Origin: Azospirillum oryzae
GTDB taxonomy: Bacteria; Pseudomonadota; Alphaproteobacteria; Azospirillales; Azospirillaceae
Direction of reading: 5' to 3'
Length of the DNA stretch: 61,558 nt
Assembly (NCBI RefSeq): GCF_900177515.1
Contig: NZ_FXAK01000003.1
Location: 1-61,558, forward strand
Part shown: positions 50,119-57,574 of the stretch, piece after piece
Layout of the letters: every line of letters starts with the position of its first letter
Position numbering within the stretch: position 1 is the first letter of the stretch
Notes under the pieces: model-generated
The model's database searches: none
The model's input: the letters and a program-made list of their open reading frames with translations, nothing else
What the model was told of the DNA's origin: nothing
Program-made: the position numbers and the translations under genes

Positions 50119-50173
50119 CGAAATTGACCAACATCTTGTCAACGGCGCACATGTTGCGTAATGTGCAGAAAGA

Positions 50174-50206
50174 CCGAACCACGGTGCTGGTTACACCGTG
50201 GTTCGG
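50174..50206. terminator. Perfect 13-bp stem-loop beyond the repeat array
   Basis: CCGAACCACGGTG, loop CTGGTTA, CACCGTGGTTCGG. No T-run on either side; could be a bidirectional terminator, an insulating hairpin or part of the partition site. Confidence 0.5.
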
Positions 50207-50626
50207 GTTTGCGGTCCGAAGGCCCTTAGTTCATCCAGCGCAAAGCTAGACGGACAAGGAGGATCGCCAGGTCGACAAGCTTAGGGATGAGCTGTGTCGG
50301 TACTGTGAACATTTGCGTCTCCGGTTGAGAAACGCAGCGCGGAGTGCAGAGGTATGCTGCCTCCGCCTGCGCCCTTCTGTCATAACCGAGACTGGGCGCT
50401 TACTCAAGAGGACGGCTGCAATAATTGGCGGGGGGGGCTACACGAAATGTAGCGCCTCTACACCAAAACCTGATTGCGTAAAGCCACAACGCCAGTAATA
50501 TCCAGACCCGCCTGCGCTAAGTACAGATATAAGCGCTGACTAGCATTATAACAAAATAAGGCATATATGAGATGGTATGAATGCGCTCCATTACTAAAAT
50601 ATTCTGTGACAGCGAATGGAGATATA
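50207..50626. other. Gene-free stretch between par array and recombinase region
   Basis: No convincing gene. Base composition falls towards AT from about 50450. Open frames here lack ribosome binding sites. Confidence 0.5.
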
Positions 50627-50887
50627 TCACCTAACAAGGTAGAGCGTGCCGCGTCCCAAGTGCAGAGAACGCTGGAATGCGCGTCGGCGTTTGATTTCCT
50701 CACCAGCTGCATTTCGCATTTCAATCGCCCATTCCTCCAGCAACCTTTCGCTCTCAGCAGAGTTTTTCCGCGCAGATCGCAGACGGTTTGCATTATGGCG
50801 ACGAATCGCTGCAGGCAAATCGTCATGATACACTGAATACAAACGCTGGTCGGAACATTTGCTAAAATCACATGAGATGTAGAGCAT
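50627..50887 (-). CDS. Small basic hypothetical protein
   Basis: 86-residue protein with an N-terminal beta stretch ('MLYISCDFSKCSDQRLYSVY') and a basic helical remainder ('IRRHNANRLRSARKNSAESE'). GGAG eight bases before the ATG. Base composition is visibly more AT-rich than the rest of the plasmid, so it is probably acquired. Function unknown. Confidence 0.5.
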   Translation of the reverse strand: MLYISCDFSKCSDQRLYSVYHDDLPAAIRRHNANRLRSARKNSAESERLLEEWAIEMRNAAGEEIKRRRAFQRSLHLGRGTLYLVR

Positions 50888-50986
50888 TTTTTGACTCCGC
50901 AGCGCTTTAATCACACCTACTTTTTGTAAATTAAACGGTCCCGCTGCCTTGTGTCAAGCAAGGCATGACGGGACTTCTGACACGCC

Positions 50987-51664
50987 TTACGGCGTCATAC
51001 GGATAATCAAGCGCCGGGCCGTCGCTGCATGCCACCGCTTGCCGCGCGGCGTCGGTATGCCGAGATCGTTGAGGGCATTGGCGATCCCGGCATAGGTCGT
51101 GCGGCCGGCGGCGCGAATCCGATCCACCTGCTGCATCAATTCTGCTGCGCGGGCGTCGGCGCGCTCTCGCCGGACAGCGCCGCCCTGGCGGGCGAGGGCG
51201 CCGCCGTCATGCCCCAGCGCCGGGTTGCCAAGCTGTTTGCCCCGTGCCTTGGCCGCGGCAAGGGCCGCGCGGGTGCGCTGAGCGATGGCCTCGCGCTCGT
51301 GCTCGGCAACGGCCGCAAGGATGTGCAGGGTCAGCCGGTTGGCCTCGGGGAAATCGACGGCGACGAAATCGACCCCGGCCTCCATCAAGCTGGAGATGAA
51401 CGCGACGTTCCGGGCCAGCCGATCAAGCTTGGCCACCACCAGCACGGCACCGCGCTTGCGGCATGCGGCCAGGGCCTGGGCCAATTCGGGGCGATCCTTG
51501 CGCTTGCCGCTCTCCACCTCGGTGTAGGCGTCGACCATCTCACCACGGCCGGTGATGTAGGTAGCGACCGCGCGTTGCTGCGCCTCCATGCCCAAGCCGT
51601 CGGCTCCCTGCTTGGCCGTCGAGACGCGGTAGTAGGCGACGTAGCGGCGGGGGGGCGGGGTCAT
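50987..51664 (-). CDS. Serine recombinase / resolvase
   Basis: 225-residue resolvase-type recombinase. The N-terminal catalytic domain has Ser in 'YYRVSTAKQG', 'LVVAKLDRLARN' and 'EREAIAQRTRAALAAAKARG', and the C-terminal helix-turn-helix region is 'TTYAGIANALNDLGIPTPRGKRW'. This arrangement fits invertase/resolvase enzymes on plasmids. It may resolve multimers or have brought in the defence-type genes beside it. Start is the ATG before 'TPPPRRYVAY'. Confidence 0.9.
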   Translation of the reverse strand: MTPPPRRYVAYYRVSTAKQGADGLGMEAQQRAVATYITGRGEMVDAYTEVESGKRKDRPELAQALAACRKRGAVLVVAKLDRLARNVAFISSLMEAGVDFVAVDFPEANRLTLHILAAVAEHEREAIAQRTRAALAAAKARGKQLGNPALGHDGGALARQGGAVRRERADARAAELMQQVDRIRAAGRTTYAGIANALNDLGIPTPRGKRWHAATARRLIIRMTP

Positions 51665-51876
51665 ATCAAATCCAAAGGAACATTTGGTTTGAGCATACCG
51701 ACCGCTTCGCATCCGAACAAGGGTGCTCCGAGCGATCCAGAGACGCAGGACTAAGGTCCTCATCCGGTCCTAGGCGCCTCCAAAGCCTGCTGCATTATCC
51801 CGATCTGTAATGGGTGTGGAGGAGTCATACGGGTAGGTTTGCCGTCCAGCCGTATCGCTTCCAGTCTCGCATTGCA

Positions 51877-51923
51877 CATGCCATGCACATGTGCATATGA
51901 TAAGCGCTCATGTGTATGGCATG
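51877..51923. promoter_or_regulatory. Nested dyads in the recombinase / TIR-operon intergenic region
   Basis: CATGCCAT (51877-51884) pairs with ATGGCATG (51916-51923), and the palindrome ATGCACATGTGCAT (51883-51896) lies inside. They are directly upstream of the RBS of the 92-residue gene. Could be an operator or a recombination site. Confidence 0.5.
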
Positions 51924-51945
51924 TGACTGTAGAGGAGTCTGTGAT

Positions 51946-52224
51946 ATGGCCGCAAATCGCGTTGTCGTGCTCGAAAGCGTTTCCGAGGTGTTGCATGGCG
52001 ATTGGACGCTCTGTTTTGAATGGTGCCGATACGAATATGCCAACCGGACGCACCACCGGGGATATCGCTTCATCTGGAAACGCCCCAATGGGCACTATCA
52101 GCCAGCACGGGGACAGGCCCGGCTCCCGTCGATCGAAGTAGCACAGCGGCTGATGCGACGCGCTCAAGAGGCCGGCTGGGGTGAGCATGTAGGAGAAATG
52201 GACGGCTTCGGCGTTGAAGCGTAA
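51946..52224 (+). CDS. Hypothetical protein ahead of the TIR gene
   Basis: 92-residue protein with a beta-rich core ('NRVVVLESVSEVLHGDWTLC', 'YRFIWKRPNGHYQPARGQAR') and a C-terminal helix. GAGGAG eight bases before the ATG. It is 32 bases upstream of the TIR gene on the same strand, so they are probably co-expressed; it may be the partner or sensor. Not recognised. Confidence 0.65.
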   Translation: MAANRVVVLESVSEVLHGDWTLCFEWCRYEYANRTHHRGYRFIWKRPNGHYQPARGQARLPSIEVAQRLMRRAQEAGWGEHVGEMDGFGVEA

Positions 52225-52256
52225 ATTCAGATTACCGCGAAAAGGAGATTATAGAG

Positions 52257-53039
52257 ATGCAGTTTATTCACCATTCGTTAGGTAATCGGCGGGCCGGAGA
52301 AATCGTCGAAATTACTTTATCGGGGAGCGCTGCCAACGTACGGCTCTTGGATAGCTCGAATTTCCAGAACTATCGCAATGGACGCCAGCATAGTTTCCAC
52401 GGTGGTCTAGCACGATCTTCACCAGTTCGGTTGCAGATACCGCATTCTGGAACTTGGCATGTAGCGGTTGATATGCAGGGGTTGGTTGGCTCGGTTCGAT
52501 CTTCTGCAAGGATTCTTCCTGCTCCTCTACCAGAGCTTAAAGAGGCTCCATTGTCTTCGATTCCTTCGTTGGTGCGTGGGTCAAATAGCCCACCGGAATG
52601 GGGAGGTGAAGATGATGAGGACCGAGAGTTCGATATTTTCATTTCCCATGCCAGCGAGGACAAAGAAGAGGTTGTCAGACCTTTGGTCAAAGCATTAACT
52701 GATGCAAAGTTGAAAGTATGGTACGACGAGATAGAGCTCAAGATCGGCGATAGCCTTCGGCGCAAGATTGACAAAGGTCTTGCTAAGAGCAAGTTCGGCT
52801 TGATTGTGCTATCACCGAGCTTTCTGTCCAAAGGCTGGACAAATTATGAGCTTGACGGCTTGGTAACCAGATCAACTACAGGAGAACAGATAATACTTCC
52901 AGTCTGGCATAATATTACGAAGAAGCAGGTGATTGATTACAGTCCGTCGTTGGCAGATAAATTAGCTCGCAGCACCGCCACACACACTGTTGAAGAAATT
53001 GCAAAAGAAGTGGCTGATGTTATCCGTAAACGCGCTTGA
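52257..53039 (+). CDS. DUF1883-TIR domain protein, probable defence effector
   Basis: 260-residue protein. The N-terminal domain (1-85; 'LGNRRAGEIVEITLSGSAAN', 'RLLDSSNFQNYRNGRQHSFH') matches DUF1883. An acidic linker leads to a TIR domain (about 120-255) with 'DIFISHASEDKEE', 'LKVWYDEIELKIGDSL' and the candidate catalytic Glu in 'WTNYELDG'. Bacterial TIR domains cleave NAD+ in several anti-phage systems. AAGGAG before the ATG. Less GC-rich than the plasmid, consistent with transfer. Whether it is a NADase is inferred from the family. Confidence 0.88.
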   Translation: MQFIHHSLGNRRAGEIVEITLSGSAANVRLLDSSNFQNYRNGRQHSFHGGLARSSPVRLQIPHSGTWHVAVDMQGLVGSVRSSARILPAPLPELKEAPLSSIPSLVRGSNSPPEWGGEDDEDREFDIFISHASEDKEEVVRPLVKALTDAKLKVWYDEIELKIGDSLRRKIDKGLAKSKFGLIVLSPSFLSKGWTNYELDGLVTRSTTGEQIILPVWHNITKKQVIDYSPSLADKLARSTATHTVEEIAKEVADVIRKRA

Positions 53040-53060
53040 GATTGGCGCAAGCGCGTAGCG

Positions 53061-53312
53061 TGCCGGCGACGATCCGGATCAGGCTGGCCAGTAGCGGCCC
53101 GGCCGGTCGGCCGCCGCGTCCTCCAGGTCCTGCAGCTGGGCCTCGACGGCGCCGCCCTGGGCGATCACCTCGCCGGCGTGCCGGCGACGATCCGGATCAG
53201 GCTGGCCAGTAGCGGCCCGGCCGGTCGGCCGCCGCGTCCTCCAGGTCCTGCAGCTGGGCCTCGACGGCGCCGCCCTGGGCGATCACCTCGCCGGCGTGCC
53301 GGCGACGATCCG
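53061..53312. repeat. 118-bp tandem duplication (two copies plus a 16-bp third)
   Basis: Units at 53061-53178 and 53179-53296 appear identical; a third starts at 53297 and stops after 16 bases. On the - strand each unit reads as a protein end ('EVIAQGGAVEAQLQDLED.AADRPGRYWPA', stop), so it is probably the amplified 3' end of a lost gene. No other gene is seen between 53040 and 53384. Confidence 0.85.
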
Positions 53313-53318
53313 ATTTTT

Positions 53319-53338
53319 CGCGCATGCGGGCATGCGCG
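53319..53338. promoter_or_regulatory. CGCGCATGC-GG-GCATGCGCG palindrome
   Basis: Perfect 9-bp arms with a two-base centre, just upstream of a TGTAAAAT that may be the -10 of the next gene. Operator-like. Confidence 0.5.
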
Positions 53339-53384
53339 TTGTAAAATCCGCGCACTGAAGGCCGCGCCGCTGAAAGGATGAACC

Positions 53385-53606
53385 ATGTACGAATTAAGGC
53401 GCATCACAGATCCGGGCAAGCTGTTCGAAGCTGCTACCGCACCGGGGCCAGATGGTCCCGGCTTTTCGAAGGGTGACGCGCTGCGCGGGGCGTTGCTAGT
53501 GGTTGAGGCAACGAGCGTCAATGATCCTGGCCCGGACTTCACACGCTGGAAACTCGTTGCCGCCGATGGCGACGAAGTAGCGAGTGCGGTCGTTCCGGGT
53601 TTTTGA
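53385..53606 (+). CDS. Small hypothetical protein
   Basis: 73-residue protein ('GKLFEAATAPGPDGPGFSKG', 'VEATSVNDPGPDFTRWKLVA'), mostly beta/coil. AGGATG lies before the ATG and a candidate promoter with a palindrome is upstream. Function unknown. Confidence 0.55.
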   Translation: MYELRRITDPGKLFEAATAPGPDGPGFSKGDALRGALLVVEATSVNDPGPDFTRWKLVAADGDEVASAVVPGF

Positions 53607-53626
53607 ATTGGAGCGTGGGTGCGGCT

Positions 53627-53995
53627 TCAGGGCTCGGAAGGCCACATGACGTCGCACCACACCAGCACTGCCGCGACGACGCCAGCGACGGCAGTCAGGA
53701 AGGCAAGGACAAGGCTGACAGTATGCGCTTGCTCTAGCATGCGGTCGGATAACAGGGCGTCCGTCCACACGCCGGAGGTTCGAGCGCGCACGATCAGCGC
53801 GCGCAGCTGAGTGGCGAAGCCCGTCACCAGTGACGGCAAGACGCAGCTGAGCATGCCGGCGCCGAGTGCGACATAGAGCATTTTGTAAAAGCGGGCAGCA
53901 AGGATCCGATCACCGCCGAATAGTGCCAAGGTGCGTTCACCTAGGATGGATAGAGCGATAAGGACCAGCAACAGGCCGATTGCGGCCAAGAACAT
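53627..53995 (-). CDS. Small integral membrane protein
   Basis: 122-residue protein with three hydrophobic segments (about 3-20, 42-62 and 95-115) and a basic cytoplasmic-looking loop. I chose the ATG at 53995 with GAGGG upstream over a GTG at 54022. It is convergent with the small gene before it and divergent from the exported protein gene after it. Function unknown. Confidence 0.55.
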   Translation of the reverse strand: MFLAAIGLLLVLIALSILGERTLALFGGDRILAARFYKMLYVALGAGMLSCVLPSLVTGFATQLRALIVRARTSGVWTDALLSDRMLEQAHTVSLVLAFLTAVAGVVAAVLVWCDVMWPSEP

Positions 53996-54089
53996 ACGGC
54001 CCTCAAGGGATGACGGAATCACAGCGAAAACACCTGCGGGTTGGTGTATAAAGCCATACTCTTGTAACGGTCATGTCGGAAGGCTTTCT

Positions 54090-54455
54090 ATGGGTATCCG
54101 TTTCGTCGCTATTCCGTTGCTTGCGGCGGCCATGATGGGTGGCATTGGTTCGTATGCGTCGGCACAGCAAGCCGCTGCTCCGGCCGTGCGCGCCACGATA
54201 TTTGTGCCGGCGCAGCCGGAACCTGGGGCCGCGTTCAAGCCGATCATGGTCATGGAGTCGGAGCCTGACGGCAAATCCATGCAGACCCTCCTGTCTGACC
54301 CTCACACGCTGCACCGTGCCATTGTCCGATTTCCTGACGGACGGGAAGAGGTTTGGCAGGCTTACGCGTGCGTCAACGGCAGCGTGACCGGCGTAACGAT
54401 GGGGCCGCTCGGTCAAGAACTGCGGTGCTCGGATGGGTACACGATGCAGAAATAG
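54090..54455 (+). CDS. Small exported hypothetical protein
   Basis: 121-residue protein with a signal peptide (ending 'SYASAQ') and a beta-rich mature part with two Cys ('AYACVNGSVTG', 'ELRCSDGY'). GGAAGG seven bases before the ATG. Probably periplasmic. Function unknown. Confidence 0.6.
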   Translation: MGIRFVAIPLLAAAMMGGIGSYASAQQAAAPAVRATIFVPAQPEPGAAFKPIMVMESEPDGKSMQTLLSDPHTLHRAIVRFPDGREEVWQAYACVNGSVTGVTMGPLGQELRCSDGYTMQK

Positions 54456-54514
54456 GGCACAGAGCTAAGGACGATCTGATGCGTTAGGGGCGGCCACAGC
54501 CGCCCCTAATGTGT

Positions 54515-54835
54515 TCAGCGGCGGTATTGGGACAGTCGCACAACATTCAGCATTTGCGCTTGGAGTTGGGTTGGCCCTCTTGCCTTGTCCCGTTGGCGTT
54601 CCAATTCGGCAGCTGTGCCGGGCGGAAGTTTTGCCCATGGTAGGATGTGCTCCTGCAGATCCTGAACGTCGAGACATTCGCTCGGCTCGGTGCCGATCCA
54701 GAGCACTGTCTGCGGCTCGTCCGTTGCCCTGCGGCCGGCTTTCTGAACGTGTGCGAAGAATGTTTGCAGAGGATTATCCCAACCGACATGTACGGTGGTG
54801 CCGGGCACGTTGCTGATTAACTGGAAGCGGCTCAC
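54515..54835 (-). CDS. Small hypothetical protein, coupled to the membrane protein gene
   Basis: 106-residue protein with a distinctive start ('SRFQLISNVPGTTVHVGWDN') and a Trp/Cys-containing middle, ending in a helix rich in Gln and Arg. The GTG start overlaps the end of the membrane protein gene, so the two are coupled. Not recognised, but the sequence looks conserved in style. Confidence 0.6.
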   Translation of the reverse strand: MSRFQLISNVPGTTVHVGWDNPLQTFFAHVQKAGRRATDEPQTVLWIGTEPSECLDVQDLQEHILPWAKLPPGTAAELERQRDKARGPTQLQAQMLNVVRLSQYRR

Positions 54836-55677
54836 GGCTGCACCTCGCCGCGATCGGCGGCAGGACGACGCACTACGACGGAGCTTAGCGGGACAAGGAT
54901 TCGCAAAATTGCACCTGCTGTTGCCATTACGCTGGCGAAAACGGCTGCGACAGGGAAGGGTGCATGTAGCAGCTTTCTCACGAGTTCCAGCTGAGCGGCA
55001 GGGCTGATGGCGTTCCACTTCGTGGCAAGCGCTGACCACTCCGCCGGGCCTGTACTCCACCACGCCATGTAAAAGATGGAAACCGCCAGTCCGATAGCAA
55101 ACCACTTTGCCCAAGAGGCTGTGAAGCCGTAAAGGGCCGCGGCAATCCGCAGGACGCTGCCAATGACGGTATTGGCAGCGGTGGCGATTATCCGGGCAGT
55201 GGACTTCGCTTGCTTCGCCGATGCGGCCGGCGCCTCGGTCGCAGTAGGAATGGATGTGATCCTGACCACAGGCACCGGGGCACTCGTGGAAACTGGATCC
55301 GGCGGCATCGGCAAGCCCATCAATCGCTCGTCCACCTCATAACAGAACTTCTTCCATTCGGGATGAAGGTAGATGGTGCGGGGAATCTCGATAAACGCTA
55401 ACCGTTGGACAAGCCATCGCAGCTGTTCATTCAGGCCCTCCGCGTCAATGTTCGTCAGGTGGAGAAAGCTTTCCAGGCCATGGGCCAAAATGCCGTTCAG
55501 ATTCAGCACCGCTTCCACGTCGGCCGGCGACCACATTGTAGCGCCGTGATGCCCGAAGATTTGCGCAGGGGTGCCATAGAGCCGCGTTGGATTGATGACG
55601 CGAGACAGGGCGAAGTAGGCGACCAGAATGTTTTGAACGCGTTGGTCGGGTGATAAGTCGGTGACGGTCTGCAGCAT
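54832..55677 (-). CDS. Hypothetical protein with two membrane segments
   Basis: 281-residue protein. A soluble helical N-terminal domain (about 1-120, 'QNILVAYFALSRVINPTRLY') is followed by a Pro/Ala linker and two membrane segments (about 160-215 and 240-265). GAGGC precedes the ATG. It is translationally coupled to the 106-residue protein. Could be a surface-exclusion or sensor-type protein, but nothing specific is seen. Confidence 0.6.
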   Translation of the reverse strand: MLQTVTDLSPDQRVQNILVAYFALSRVINPTRLYGTPAQIFGHHGATMWSPADVEAVLNLNGILAHGLESFLHLTNIDAEGLNEQLRWLVQRLAFIEIPRTIYLHPEWKKFCYEVDERLMGLPMPPDPVSTSAPVPVVRITSIPTATEAPAASAKQAKSTARIIATAANTVIGSVLRIAAALYGFTASWAKWFAIGLAVSIFYMAWWSTGPAEWSALATKWNAISPAAQLELVRKLLHAPFPVAAVFASVMATAGAILRILVPLSSVVVRRPAADRGEVQP

Positions 55678-55727
55678 GGGAAAGCCTCAATGGACAGGGG
55701 GCTGCTGGATCGGCGATAGACTGTCGG

Positions 55728-55996
55728 TTATGGCTTGTCGGTCGGGCTGAACGCCGCCTGCTGGATGGCGGTTGCCAATTCAGGATCAGCGTTCAGCGCC
55801 GCGGCGATCCGTCGACGCAAAGCGCCGGTCGCGTCCACGCGGACCAGCATCGAGTCAAACTGCAAGATCCCGAACGAGCCAAGATTAACGCGGCTGGCGA
55901 GATAGGTTCGGAGATTGCGAAGGGCGCGACCTGGGCGGGTACGGTTACCGTATCTGCCTTGGGTACGGTGATGACGTGGGCGAATTGTTCTGACAT
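55728..55996 (-). pseudogene. Small gene broken by one frameshift
   Basis: GGAG seven bases before the ATG at 55996 starts 'MSEQFAHVITVPKADTVTVP', which reads sensibly to 'VAPFAIS'. Then the neighbouring frame carries 'LRTYLASRVNLGSFGILQFD' to the stop at 55728. One missing base at about 55905-55920 explains it. Restored length is about 90 residues. Function unknown. The shift may be a sequence error. Confidence 0.55.
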
Positions 55997-56121
55997 GGGG
56001 TTCTCCGGTGATAATACGGATCGGTGCTGCCGGGTGACAGTTGGGGGAAAAGTTCGGTCGCGGCGGGGTTGACCGTGCCGGCGATCGTTGGCGCCCCGAT
56101 TTCAGCCGGGGCGCCATGAAG

Positions 56122-56457
56122 CTAGTTTCTGAAGTAGAGTTGCGCTGTGGCCGCAGTTTTAGTTTCACCCTCATCTTCGTCCGCGGAATGTTTATCCTCG
56201 ACCAGCAAGGCATTAAACTTGCCGGCGACAGGGGCATTGATGCGAACGGAGACGACGCGGCGGCCGTCTTCGGTGTCGTTCTTGATCCAGGCGGCGCCAA
56301 TTTCGGCCGGCCCACACATCACGCGGTAGTCGGGCTGCTCGCTGTCAGCACTCTTCGCTTCGTTTCGCTGCAGCGCGCATGCGCGATTGAAGGTGACGGT
56401 GGTGATCTTTCCGGCCCACCCATTTCCAGTTTCTTTGAAAGACCCGATGCAAGTCAT
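56122..56457 (-). CDS. DUF736-family protein
   Basis: 111-residue protein matching DUF736: 'MTCIGSFKETGNGWAGKITT', 'PDYRVMCGPAEIGAAWIKN' and 'RRVVSVRINAP'. The family is common on alphaproteobacterial plasmids and conjugative elements near transfer genes. Role unknown. AGAGG before the ATG. Its insert with DEDEGET in the last third is longer than usual. Confidence 0.85.
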   Translation of the reverse strand: MTCIGSFKETGNGWAGKITTVTFNRACALQRNEAKSADSEQPDYRVMCGPAEIGAAWIKNDTEDGRRVVSVRINAPVAGKFNALLVEDKHSADEDEGETKTAATAQLYFRN

Positions 56458-56472
56458 TTCTACCTCTGAAGT

Positions 56473-56790
56473 TTAAGTGTCGGTTTGAGCAAGATTGCGA
56501 GAGCGCCCGAAAGGTAATGGACGCTCTGGATCGGGCAGAAGCACAGCCACGTTGTCGATTTCGACAAGCGCGGCCGCTACAACGTCGCGTTCAGCCATCT
56601 TGTGCTCTGTCGCGAAGGTGCGGATTGCGGTGAGCGTACTTTGGTGGAGACGAAGCCAACAGTTCACCCGTGGATCGAGGGGGAGTTGCTTCGGATCCTG
56701 CGTGTAAAGCAGATGGCGCAAGCCGGTGTGCAGGTAGGCGGTCCGACCGGTCAGCGATCCGGGGATCTTGAAGTTCCTGCGGACGATCAT
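56473..56790 (-). CDS. Hypothetical protein divergent from the T4SS operon
   Basis: 105-residue protein with a basic N-terminus ('MIVRRNFKIPGSLTGRTAYL'), a helix ('LRLHQSTLTAIRTFATEHKM') and a Pro/Arg-rich end. It starts just beyond the T4SS control block, reading away from virB2, so it is a candidate regulator sharing that region. No clear DNA-binding motif. RBS not obvious; start is the first ATG outside the conserved block. Confidence 0.5.
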   Translation of the reverse strand: MIVRRNFKIPGSLTGRTAYLHTGLRHLLYTQDPKQLPLDPRVNCWLRLHQSTLTAIRTFATEHKMAERDVVAAALVEIDNVAVLLPDPERPLPFGRSRNLAQTDT

Positions 56791-56804
56791 CGGTGACGGT
56801 TTCC

Positions 56805-56941
56805 ACGTAAACGAAAGGTTAACGATGTTGGCGCGCGCGCGTGGCTGCATAACCGCGTATGCAACTCGTTTGCGGTACCACACTCTAGCGTCCTTCTAGC
56901 CATTTTGTCGATTAGTCGCTATGGTCTGCCTACTAATCGTC
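56805..56941 (+). promoter_or_regulatory. T4SS-operon control block, twin of the pilus one
   Basis: Same ordered elements as 35881-36016, including GCATA-N6-TATGC, ggtaccaca and the dyad CGATTAGT (56909-56916) / ACTAATCG (56932-56939) with identical 23-base start-to-start spacing. It ends 17 bases before the virB2 ATG. Confidence 0.85.
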
Positions 56942-56958
56942 AAACAAGAGGCGTCGAG

Positions 56959-57303
56959 ATGCTTAACGTGCGTAGCCACAAACCGGTGACGGAAACCGAT
57001 GTGGAGGGGAAGGTGTGGGTGCTGGCGCTCAGTGTGCTGTGCGCCTACGCGGTCATGACGATGCCGGGCATGGAAGCGTTCGCGCAGGCGGATCCAACGA
57101 GCGGCATTGTCGCGAAGGCGACCAGTGGCCGGAACAACATGGTCACGATCATCAATGCGGTGATCGGCGTTGTCCTGGCCGGTCAGCTGGCGATGACGAT
57201 CATGAACAAAGCCGACTGGAAGTGGATGATGCTCACCGGCGCGGGCGGTGCCGGGATCAACACCGTGCCTGCGATCCAAAGCTGGATCGCGTCGGCGAAC
57301 TAA
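56959..57303 (+). CDS. virB2: VirB2-like T4SS pilin
   Basis: 114-residue protein with a signal-like first hydrophobic segment ending 'MEAFAQA', and two further hydrophobic helices ('TIINAVIGVVLAGQLAMTIM' and the C-terminal part) separated by a short basic loop with 'NKADWKWM'. This is the VirB2 layout. First gene of the T4SS operon. Its first codons (MLN-RSHK) echo those of the pilus-operon transglycosylase. AGAGG is upstream. Confidence 0.85.
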   Translation: MLNVRSHKPVTETDVEGKVWVLALSVLCAYAVMTMPGMEAFAQADPTSGIVAKATSGRNNMVTIINAVIGVVLAGQLAMTIMNKADWKWMMLTGAGGAGINTVPAIQSWIASAN

Positions 57304-57304
57304 G

Positions 57305-57571
57305 ATGATCCTAAGGTCAGTCGCGCGGCCTGCCCGGCTCATGGGCGCAACCCGCGAAATAACCTACGTCGCTTTAGGCGTCACGATATTTATCTATTTC
57401 ATGACGCTTAACGGATTCATCGCGTTCGTTATCTTCGGCATTGGTCAGGCCGTCGCCGTAATGCTTACGAAGCGCGATCCTGACCTTATGTCCATCGGGA
57501 TTGCCCGGCGCCAATGCAAAGCGGCGCCGGCACTCGATGGTGAAGCTGGCCACTGGTACAGCGGGAGTTGA
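57305..57571 (+). CDS. virB3: VirB3-like inner-membrane protein
   Basis: 88-residue protein with paired membrane segments ('ITYVALGVTIFIYFMTLNGF', then 'IAFVIFGIGQAVAVML') and the basic 'TKRDPDLMSI' stretch typical of VirB3. Starts one base after the virB2 stop. Confidence 0.85.
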   Translation: MILRSVARPARLMGATREITYVALGVTIFIYFMTLNGFIAFVIFGIGQAVAVMLTKRDPDLMSIGIARRQCKAAPALDGEAGHWYSGS

Positions 57572-57574
57572 TTG

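Noticed and set aside
49746..50249. Open frames running through the 28-bp array
   Set aside because: They only translate the repeats, have no RBS, and 28 is not a multiple of three, so the peptide repeat is meaningless.
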